The notes below the pieces were generated by a model that did no database searches, was not told the origin of the DNA, and worked only from the letters and a program-made list of their open reading frames with translations. The translations under genes were made by a program, and so were the position numbers. From contig JACBWW010000051.1 of the NCBI GenBank assembly GCA_020086605.1, forward strand, positions 1,717,290 through 1,781,289: a stretch of 64,000 bases of DNA, in the 5' to 3' direction. This DNA is from Lanius collurio. Its lineage: Eukaryota > Chordata > Aves > Passeriformes > Laniidae. Positions 1 to 8,100 of the stretch are shown here, piece by piece (the stretch's first letter is position 1; the number at the start of each line of letters is the position of its first letter).

Positions 1-3000
1 ACTGCCTACACAGTATTTCCTCTTCTTTCTTTATATATGCCTTTTAAAAAATAATACTCAAATACTAAGGAAGTCCTCAGTCTGTGCCAGTTCTCTTTTG
101 TTAGCTGAAAGGCTCTATGAATTTATTCTCGTTTCTTCCTCCATTACCCATTACCTGCAAACAACAAGAAATTGCACTCAATGCTTTCTCTTTAACTACC
201 ACCATTCAATTGTAATGAATATACCACCAACCTAAACCATACATTTTTGAAGAACTGGGATCACAGAAAAATCAGAAATACCCTTTTCTCTTTCTCTTCC
301 TTGTTACTGAATCAAGAGGAAAAAGCAAGGTGCATCTAGCAATATGGATTGGGGAAAAAAGTCTACGAAATCTCTCTGAAATGAAGAAAAAACAGATTGA
401 ACTTTTTATTTATTGTCAAAGGTACTTTAGGAAAGTTTGATGGCCCTTTTACAATTCATATTGTAAAAAATTCCTTGATCAATAATTTACAAACAACTGT
501 TACTGTAGGAGTTCTCATTTATGCAGTTTTTAAACCTTACACTTCAACAAATTCATCTTGATTTTGTGGCAATGAACTAAAATCAAAGACAAAAGATCAG
601 TCTCTTTTACTGTAGAACTGAAAGTTTCTGTATTAGGAGCACTGGCTGGACTTGACTAGACCACCTCCAGAAGGGCATCTCTTCTGAAATAAGATGAAAA
701 GTCAGACTACTTGCTCTTTCATGTGTCAAAGGGGGGTAAAATTCTAGTGAACTGTGCAGTAACTGTCTATTCCCTACTGTGTACCAAGATTAAAATATCA
801 TTTTGACTGTGATCGTTACCAATCTGAAACTTCAATAGTTGTTCCTTAGAACTGAAGATGCATTCATCTCTCATGCCACACAACATCCATCTCTTTCTCT
901 GCGCTACTTTTAAAAAGATCACTTGTGAAACCTGATGGGAGAAAAGTGTGTATTGGTTTGGATAAAACTGTATTTTACATGTCTCTAAAAAACATTTCCA
1001 AGAAATTCAGGTTTGTGAAGGAAGAAAAATTACAGGCTGTTAATGAAGAAGCATTTTTTTGCAGCATCTATAAATACTTAATGTAACACAGGAAGAGAAA
1101 GGAGGAATAGTTAAAGAGATGGAGGTAATCCACAAATTATGCTGGTCAGATTTAGTAGATTTAATTAAAAATTACAGACAAAAGACAGAGTGTTTTCCCT
1201 CTATAAACACAACAGTACTGAGCTGGATTTTAGTGTACTCAAATATTCATACTGTTGGGGTAAAAATGTGGTTGGTCACTGCTGCTTGGTTGCATATTGT
1301 CAACTTCATACACTAATCAGTTGAGCCAAAATAGGTGTGCAACAAAAGAGTAAAGCAAGAGAAAATAATCCTCTTCTTTCTTAAAAAGGAAATTTTGCAA
1401 TAATTTCATTTTATATGGAGCATTAACTGATACCATTTAGTGTATTTGTCTAAATAAGTGAATTTTCTGAAATGCCTTTTTCATATTTTAGAGAGGCATT
1501 TGCACTATCAAAACCAGGAGAGGAAATAGGGTCATTGTTATGATATCCAACAAAGGATATCCCACCAATACCTGAACTGAGCTCCTCTGATCGGGGCTAC
1601 TGGGGTTAATCAGCAGGCGTTGTAAACCAATGCCATCTTTACTGTTTGTAATTTCTGTTTAGAGGATAACACCATTCCTTACAAATTGAATATGTCTTTT
1701 TTTTATTCACACAATTTTTTTTTTAAATGTCACTGAAATTATCTCAGAGGAGCAGATCTGACGGGTCAATCACTGCAGATGGTAAGTGCTTTGTTAATTA
1801 TACAGAAATTTAGAAACAATTGTAGAATGTCTTGCCTCAGGAGGAATTTCTCTCTTGCTCTGTTTGAGAGTAGATTTCCTCTACTGAATTAATTGTGTGT
1901 TTTTGTGCAGATAACAATCTCTCTGCTGCTTTGTAGAAATGACTCCTTGCTCCTTGTTCAAATATGCAACTGTAAATAAGCAGTGGATATTGCAAATAAA
2001 CAATGCTTCTCTTTTTAAATAATGCAACGTGTGTAATTAGGACAACACAATTACAACTGTATACAGCTCTCAGTGTAACAATTAGTTTTTTTGGTAAAAT
2101 GTAATTTGTTCCAATGTAAATGTTTTCCCTTAATTCTGAAGATTCCCTTGAGTTGTTACAATAACAAGCCTATTTCTACAAATATATGCAGTTGCACTGT
2201 ACGTTCCAATACACAAATCAAAGAGGACAGCTACATTATAATAAGCCATGGGAATTATAAAGTCAGAGCAAAATGATATCAATCCTATTTTCTGAGGGGA
2301 AAATATGCCCAAATATCCTCTTTCCATTTCTGTTTTAATCCTAGAGATGTCAAATGCTTTTTCCAGTTTGATTTGAATTTACTTGAAAAAAATAGAAATA
2401 GAAAAAATTTCCTTTTGTTACACTGCTGATGTTACCCTGTCCTCCTGCTGCTGATGTCTGACCACTTTCTAGCCTTTCCACTGCTTATTCCTGTAGGTAA
2501 AGAAGTGCTATTATTGTCATTTTGCAGAGGAGTGACTGAGTCTCATAGAGCAAGAGAAATCTGCTTTAGATTTCATCAGAAGCTTGTTGGGAAACAGGAT
2601 TTCAAATCCAGCCCTGTTCTCTTCCTGCCAGTAGCCCCCACATGCTCAGAGCAAGAGGGCAGCAAAGTGTCTGTGCAGTTCTTGCTTACAGCACAACCAC
2701 TGCTCCGTCCAGCTCACTTCATCCAGTTCCACACAATCCCTCCTTCTCCTGCTCACCAGTTCACATTCACTTCCATAATGTTGCTCTTTTAAAAATCTGT
2801 ACTTCCCCCTCAGCAGTAAAAAAAGCATTTGGAGCATCCGTGTGTGTATCATTCACCACATCAGGGAGTCAAATTTTTAATGTCTCACAGTTTTGCATTT
2901 GCTGGTAACTTTCCATGGCTAAAGTTAAACAAAGGGTGGAGTTTTTGTGGAAATTAGCACAATATGCTACCAGTGCATAAATAGGCAATTTTAGGTCAGC

Positions 3001-3082
3001 TGAATTAGTACTCCTGAAAGTGTCTGGGAGTTACAAGAGACAGAATGAATGTAATTACTCAGTACAGAGGGATGGAAGTGCT
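1..3082. other. Gene-free AT-rich flank
   Basis: AT-rich unique sequence with short chance ORFs only; none shows a domain, a codon pattern or paired splice sites that I trust. A 34-nt stretch at 1748-1781 has an AG before it and GTAAGT after it, but the acceptor pyrimidine tract is weak. It is the host flank of the LTR element that follows. Confidence 0.7.
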
Positions 3083-3088
3083 CAACAC
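3083..3088 (+). repeat. Target-site duplication, left copy (CAACAC)
   Basis: CAACAC sits directly before the TG that opens the left LTR and is repeated exactly at 5149-5154 after the CA that closes the right LTR. A 6-bp duplication is usual for alpha-/beta-like (class II, ERVK-type) retroviral integrases. It shows that the two LTRs and everything between them arrived as one insertion. Confidence 0.95.
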
Positions 3089-3386
3089 TGTGGAGGTGCC
3101 TTCCCCTGAAATCCCAGGGGGAGGGACCCTGCAGGGTACGGGTCTGTCCCTGTCCCTGTCCCCATGTCCTGTGTGCCCCATACCTGTTCCGGATTGGTTT
3201 TGGTTTGGGTGCCCAGGGCCTGGAAAGGGAGAGGGTCCCATGACTCGAGTCTGCCTGGGAACTCCAGCCATGTGGCTGGAGGAATAAAATAATCCCTGAA
3301 CGTCTACAAAAATACTGCTTCATCTTTCCTTCCAAATCCATCGCTGTCTTATATATATTGTTGTAAGGATTCCCCGCACTACAACA
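3089..3386 (+). repeat. Left (5') LTR of the cold-shock ERV
   Basis: A 298-bp LTR starting TGTGGAGG and ending CTACAACA, so it has the standard TG...CA ends. It aligns along its whole length to 4851-5148. Inside are a CCTGTC-type short tandem run, an AATAAA at 3283-3288, and a terminal AT-rich part with TTGTTGTAAGG. The same 3' end occurs in the solo LTR at 21536-21831, which defines a family. Open frames across it on both strands are spurious. Confidence 0.95.
3283..3288 (+). terminator. LTR polyadenylation signal AATAAA
   Basis: AATAAA in the left LTR, conserved at the same place in the right LTR (5045-5050) and, as AATAAA on the minus strand, in the solo LTR (21628-21633). This places the R/U5 region in the last ~100 bp of the LTR and fixes the element's transcription direction as plus. 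Confidence 0.75.
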
Positions 3387-3487
3387 AATGGAAGAGAAAT
3401 GCTGGCAAACGATCCCTGGAGAAGATAATTCATGAGTAACTCTCGATATCTCTTCTTGCTTTCGTTTTGCTGTCCCATCTCTGAACA

Positions 3488-4129
3488 ATGGAGGACACAC
3501 GGAAGGACTCATGGCTGTCCGAACCACAAAGAGACATTTACCTTAAGCTAAAAAAGGTTCTGGAACAGCAATATGTAGATTTTAGCTTAATTCAAGCTCA
3601 GAAAGAGCTAAGACACTTTTTGGCATGGCTGTTTAAAAACTTCTTCTATGTTTCTTGGGATTTGATTCTTACCAAGGACTTTTGGAAGAATGTTTGGACA
3701 CAGTTAATTTCCGAATCCAAAAATATGCCGATGCAGGACTATTTCCGTGAATATTACCTGATTTCAGACACTGCCAAGCAATATCGACTGTGTTCTGCTG
3801 CGGTTTCAGCAGCGAACACGTGGTCGAGCAGTGTGCGCGTTGCAGGGGGCTCCTCCGCCATCCCGGAGACCGCACGGCCCCGGCCGCGGGCACCGAGTGC
3901 ATTGTGGGCGGCAGTGAGGGAGCTCCTGCGCGTGGGAGAGCCAGTGAGGCCAGGCACGGCGGGAGCAGAGCCGGTGGGGAGACCGGAGGCGGTGGGAGTC
4001 AGCGTGCACCAGCATGGCCAGACCGGACGTGCACGGCCCCACACAGATCCCAAGGAGTCCAGACCCCATGACAGGAACGCGCTGGCGGCCCCGGCCCCGG
4101 CGGTCCTGGATGTGGCAGCTCCGACATGA
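3488..4129 (+). CDS. Gag matrix-like ORF running into a GC-rich tail (213 aa)
   Basis: The start ATG has A at -3 and G at +4 and lies 101 bases after the left LTR. Residues ~10-95 are helical-looking and rich in Trp, Phe and Leu (W9, W47, W57, W66, W70, with TKDFW at 62-66). The spacing of the hydrophobic helices and the W-x-x-V-W motif resemble the matrix (MA) part of class II retroviral Gag proteins. This is a pattern judgement, not a database hit. The second residue is Glu, so there is no N-myristoylation glycine. No capsid major homology region or zinc knuckle follows. From about residue 103 the frame enters the GC/CpG-rich segment and becomes Ala/Pro/Arg-rich, probably partly captured host sequence or UTR read in an arbitrary frame. 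The stop TGA overlaps the ATG of the next ORF (ATGA, 4126-4129). Expression is unproven; the tail may not be a real protein. Confidence 0.5.
   Translation: MEDTRKDSWLSEPQRDIYLKLKKVLEQQYVDFSLIQAQKELRHFLAWLFKNFFYVSWDLILTKDFWKNVWTQLISESKNMPMQDYFREYYLISDTAKQYRLCSAAVSAANTWSSSVRVAGGSSAIPETARPRPRAPSALWAAVRELLRVGEPVRPGTAGAEPVGRPEAVGVSVHQHGQTGRARPHTDPKESRPHDRNALAAPAPAVLDVAAPT
3795..4125 (+). other. GC- and CpG-rich segment, probable captured host 5' region
   Basis: An abrupt change from AT-rich matrix-like coding sequence to about 330 bp dense in G, C and CpG, unlike everything around it; the following cold-shock ORF is AT-rich again. CpG-rich 5' ends are typical of Y-box gene mRNAs. The frame of the cold-shock ORF stays open upstream of its ATG back to 4072 and there encodes a Gly/Pro-rich stretch comparable in style to the Gly-rich stretch before the cold-shock domain of YBX1. 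I infer that the 5' part of a Y-box transcript was captured together with the domain. The exact junction is not visible by eye. Confidence 0.5.
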
Positions 4130-4632
4130 GAAAAACTGAAAGTGAAAGCAAGAACAAAGGAACTCGGAAAAATGAAAAGGTGATGGCAGCTAGGGTGTTT
4201 GGAACTGTAAAGTGGTATAATGTAAAGAAAAATTACAGTTTCTTGTTGAAAAATGATACAGGAGAAAGTATTTTTGTCCATAAATCTGCCATTGTGAAAA
4301 ATAACCCCAAAAGTGATGTTCCAAGCTTAGAAGAAGGAGAGAGAGTAGAATTTAAAATTGTGCAAGGAAGGAAGGGCCCACAGGCCGCATGTGTTGCAGG
4401 CCCTGGGAGTGTCCCTGTGAAAGGCAGTAGATATGCTAGACAATATCCCCTTAATCCCTATCCTTTCCCCTGTCCCACTTTCCCCTTTTATCCCATGCCC
4501 CTTTATCTCCCATATATGCCCAGCCCAAATTTCCCTTTCTGGTTCCCCTCACAAAACCAGTCTTTTTCATTTGCCATTAATCCCTTTGCAATGCCGATGA
4601 GGGGGATGAAAAGGAGGGAGGGAAGAAATTAA
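4126..4632 (+). CDS. Y-box type cold-shock-domain protein, ERV-borne (168 aa)
   Basis: Residues ~19-104 match the cold-shock domain of vertebrate Y-box proteins (YBX1/2/3), which bind single-stranded RNA and DNA and package mRNA in the cytoplasm. Landmarks in order: GTVKWYNV (26-33), a degenerate RNP1 (KNYSFL, 35-40), NDT (43-45), RNP2 as IFVH (49-52), KNNP (58-61), VEF (74-76), GPG-VPV (92-98) and GS-YA (100-104). The main nucleic-acid contacts Trp30, Phe39, Phe50 and His52 are kept, although the RNP1 glycine is now Ser38. By recall, about half the domain is identical to YBX1. Residues 1-18 are Lys/Glu/Ser-rich. Residues ~105-160 are rich in Pro, Phe and Tyr, not the alternating basic and acidic islands of normal Y-box proteins. 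A short basic end follows. ATG has G at -3; a start further upstream at a non-AUG codon is possible. It overlaps the upstream ORF by 4 bases. No introns, as expected for an RNA-derived copy. Confidence 0.85.
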   Translation: MRKTESESKNKGTRKNEKVMAARVFGTVKWYNVKKNYSFLLKNDTGESIFVHKSAIVKNNPKSDVPSLEEGERVEFKIVQGRKGPQAACVAGPGSVPVKGSRYARQYPLNPYPFPCPTFPFYPMPLYLPYMPSPNFPFWFPSQNQSFSFAINPFAMPMRGMKRREGRN

Positions 4633-4850
4633 CTGTCATTTTCTAAGATTCCAACAGATAGAAAAAGAAAAATCCTTTCCCCAGATTCCATCTGAAGTGT
4701 GCTCAAGTCCTGTCTCCCTTCTGATGCTCCAAAGAAAATCTGTTTGGTCATTTGGGGACCCAAGATAGTGGCTTCCTTTCCTTTGAAAATGTTTTGTTGC
4801 TTATCCAACTGTATTTTCCAATGTTCTTTATTTAATAAGAAAGGGTGAAT
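4633..4850 (+). other. ERV 3' untranslated segment and polypurine-tract candidate
   Basis: Between the cold-shock stop codon and the right LTR there is 218 bp without a convincing ORF and without a poly(A) tract. The absence of poly(A) at the junction argues against a LINE-made processed copy. A nine-base purine run (AAGAAAGGG, 4837-4845) precedes the LTR by five bases and may be a decayed polypurine tract. Confidence 0.5.
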
Positions 4851-5148
4851 TGTGGAGGTGCCTCTCCCTGAAATCCCCGGGGGAGGGACCCTGCAGGGTA
4901 CGGGTCTGTCCCTGTCCCTGTCCCCATGTCCTGTGTGCCCCATACCTGTTCCTGATTGGGTAGTTCGGGTGTGCCCAGGGCCCGGGAAGAGAGCAGGGTC
5001 CATGACTGAGTCTGCCTGGGAACTCCAGTCATGTGGGCTGGAGGAATAAAATAATCCCTGAACATCTACAGAAATATCGCTTCATCTTTCCTTCCAAGTC
5101 CATCGCTGTCTTATATTTATTGTTGTAAGGATTGCCCACACTACAACA
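4851..5148 (+). repeat. Right (3') LTR of the cold-shock ERV
   Basis: A 298-bp copy of 3089-3386 with identical TG...CA ends. About 25 differences are visible, including a rearranged patch near 4955-4975, several one-base indels, and changes in the last 90 bp. AATAAA lies at 5045-5050. Equal length and intact ends suggest no inter-element recombination, so the differences should mostly date from after insertion. Confidence 0.95.
5045..5050 (+). terminator. LTR polyadenylation signal AATAAA
   Basis: Counterpart of 3283-3288 in the right LTR; the likely site of 3' end formation for a transcript that starts in the left LTR and crosses both ORFs. Confidence 0.75.
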
Positions 5149-5154
5149 CAACAC
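5149..5154 (+). repeat. Target-site duplication, right copy (CAACAC)
   Basis: Exact match to 3083-3088, directly after the terminal CA of the right LTR. Confidence 0.95.
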
Positions 5155-8100
5155 ATTCTATGAAAAATGAATTGTCTGAACTTCATTTTAGAACTGGCAT
5201 TTCATCCTCTTTGTACCAAAGTTTGCAAAATGTTGGTGTTTTTTCTTGCCAAGCTACACTGTTGTCATTTTGGGAGCTGTAAGTTATTTAATCTAAGCCT
5301 GGGCCTGCAGTTTCCCGTTGTCAATTTTGCAGGGCACTCAATGAACAATTGATAAAACCCCACACATCAGTAGTAATGTGCAATGATTATAGGGCAAGGG
5401 CCTGCGATAAGCATTGTCTGCTCTGGTTAAGTCATCACTAATGAAACATCACAGCTGATTAAACTGGCAATGAGAGCAGTTCCCTATAAACATGCTCCAT
5501 TTTCTCATTGGATCTTCACCTCTCTTTCTTAAAAAGCAAGATTTGAGCAAGACAAACAGAAATGCTCTTTTAATTATAAATCATGCTAGAAATCTCATTT
5601 TATGATTACTGGCATGTTCTGGAAAGACTTTGTCTTAATTATATGTACATCACTACATTTCTTTCCCTGCATTCTAATAAGATAAAGAGGATGAAGAAAA
5701 TACAGGGAAAAAAGTACAAGAGTCTCTGTTATTGCAGTGAAACTGAATATTTACATTCATCCTGTACCCAGACTTGGGCCTCTTCTTGAATAACAGTAAT
5801 GGTGATCAAAGCAGAGAAGATCTTAGAGCTCTGTGCTTTCAAACTGCTCATTAATCACTATAATTCAGCGGAAAATAGGAACAAAACTACCCCAACAAAC
5901 AACACAATCATTGCAGTCTGAAGAAAAGGGGCTCTCACCAAATAAAGCTGAAGCAAGGTAAAGATTGTTCTATTACACAGTATGTCAAAGTTAAATACGG
6001 GTCTAAATCTATTCAAAAATTTAGAACAGTCAAAATGAGTCGAGAGGCTGCTTTGTTACGTGAATAACCTTGTGCAGAGCCTGCTGTGTCATCACCACCA
6101 GTGTCAGCAGTGTCTGTTTCTGCACAGGCCTATTTCAGCCTTGACACTACTAACTGTGGTACTAAGGTGGTGTTTGATTTAATTAAATGCCACTCCAAAG
6201 AAGACCCATGTACCTATAGCACATGTACCTGGAGGAGCTTCTGCTTCTTCCTCCTAAGCAGTTTGGTATTTTTCTGTTTATGCATGGAAATGAAACTGCT
6301 TTCAGATACGAAGCTGAATGGTAGCCAGGTGCTTTATAACTGTGTTAGCCTGAAGCTCTCATGAGAAATATTTTTTCCTGGAAAATAAATTATAACACGG
6401 CTAAGTGGTGCCTGACAAAGCTAAACAGGAGCCATGCTGCTCTATTGCAAATTCATCTGCAGTCTCTCGGTAGAAAGACAAATAAAAGCACTTCATCAAA
6501 ATCAGTCAGGGAAGCACAGGAATGCTCATCAGAGACCACTAAACTCTAAATACCAATCAATTTCACCAACTTTTTTGTCAAACTTGCAAGTCCCCTCAAG
6601 CACTGTCGTCTAGATCTGCCAGAAGATGCTGCATGAAATGTGGGACCAGAGCAGGCGAGCAATGGCTGAAAGCCCCTCTCTGACACTCGTAATTAGTGCA
6701 TGTGCTTATGATCAGCACGGGCCAGCATTTATCAAAGTCAGTAGGTGGGGCTGACATTAAGGTTTTGAAACCAGGCCTAAGGGCTCACAAACCTTACGAT
6801 CCATTTGAGAATTGGGCTCACCATTTCTTTACTATATCAGCTATTTTCCAGTGACCTGGGCATGTCCCAGTGGCCAGAAGGCATTTTTGTTACAAACATC
6901 ATGAGTGCAGACAGGAGTCTAAAGACTGCCCTTGAATTCAAAGTTGATGAAATATACAATATTGAGGGATTTCTGTTGAAGAATTTGCACTGAGACTTCT
7001 TCCTGCACAAAGAGATCCCAAAATTCTTTTACAGCCGATGGGACATTACATGTTATGACAGTGTTAAGTCCCACTCCCTGCTACCTTTGTCCTCACCATT
7101 CTTCTCTGTCAAATGCAAAAGTAGTTCTGAGAGAAGAAAAAATTAAAATGTAACCTCCTCACCCATTTCTCTAAGCTGTGGTTATGTCTTCACTGTTTTA
7201 ATGTTCACATTTGTCATGTCAGAAATGTATTTTAAAGTTTTGTTTAAACTATGTCAGGTTCTGTAAACACACCATAATGGGATAGAGAACAAAATAGCTT
7301 CTCTACTGCACCCCACACCCACTTTGTGTCTGTTTGAGCCAGATTCAACCACTGGTTTGCACATATTTATGATCAAATAGCCCATCAAATGGGCTATGAA
7401 GCAGAGTACAGCACAACATAAGTCTGTGGTGATTTGGTCTAACTTGATTCTGAATTAATTTTAAAATAATTCAGCCCCTCCTGGCCTGTCTTCCACCTCC
7501 CCACAATATCCTACTGAGTGTCCTTTTATTCTCAAGCCTTTTTCTCTGGGATTCATTCTTTTACCTTCAGGTTTTTGCTTTCTTAAAAATCTCTGCTACC
7601 TTTTTTCCATGTCATTATTTAGATATTCCTCCATTCTTCATTTCATGGTTTCTTTAAATTTCCCATCCAAAAGAAGACCTTCTTTTTTAGCTCCCTCCAG
7701 CTCCCCTGTTTTCTGGAATTATGGATCAACCCAAGCTCCACATTTGCCTTCTGTGACAAATCTTGACTCCAAGCTTCTTGGAACAAATCTGATTTTATTT
7801 TTGGATGGAATTTGCTCAGAAAAAAAAAAAAAAGATCAAGTAAACAGAGGTTTCCAGCTATTATCTGCTGAATTCTGAGTCTTCAGTCTCAAGGCTGTGT
7901 GCATTGTTCTTTGAATATCATGTAGAGCACATTTTGTAAGAGGCTTGTGGTTTCTGTATGTCCCCTGAATCATGAAAAGGTGATGGAAGCAGGAGAGGAG
8001 AAGGTTGTCTTAAGCATTGAAATACTCCCCTGCAGTGCCCTGTAGCCCACAATTCCTGTATACACTTATAAATGCTGGGCCTGAGGAGAGATGTAACTTA

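Larger units (their letters stand above)
3089..5148 (+). mobile_element. Non-autonomous endogenous retrovirus carrying a cold-shock-domain gene
   Basis: A 2,060-bp provirus: left LTR 3089-3386, internal region 3387-4850, right LTR 4851-5148, with matching 6-bp target duplications outside. The interior is about 1.46 kb and shows no protease, reverse transcriptase, integrase or envelope ORF, so it must have been moved by enzymes supplied in trans. It holds a Gag-matrix-like ORF (3488-4129) and a Y-box cold-shock ORF (4126-4632). No tRNA primer-binding site is recognisable right after the left LTR. A purine run AAGAAAGGG ends five bases before the right LTR and is a weak polypurine-tract candidate. 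The LTRs differ at about 25 of 298 positions by eye, several of them indels, so the insertion is not recent. The simplest reading is capture of a cellular Y-box mRNA by template switching during reverse transcription, as known for transducing retroviruses and LTR-mediated retrocopies. Whether this family is already catalogued I cannot tell. Confidence 0.9.

Noticed and set aside
1748..1781. 34-nt AG...GTAAGT exon-like stretch
   Set aside because: The pyrimidine tract is poor, the length is not a multiple of three, and no neighbouring exon supports it.
2991..3527. 178-codon minus-strand ORF
   Set aside because: Antisense across the left LTR; the right LTR gives a parallel antisense frame, so it reflects repeat composition.
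3754..4281. 175-codon minus-strand ORF over the GC-rich segment
   Set aside because: Antisense shadow of the CpG-rich segment, where stop codons are rare in all frames; the plus-strand cold-shock match explains the locus better.
3387..4850. Simple LINE-made processed pseudogene of a Y-box gene
   Set aside because: There is no poly(A) tract and no separate target duplication around the cold-shock segment, and the segment sits exactly between paired LTRs that share one 6-bp duplication.
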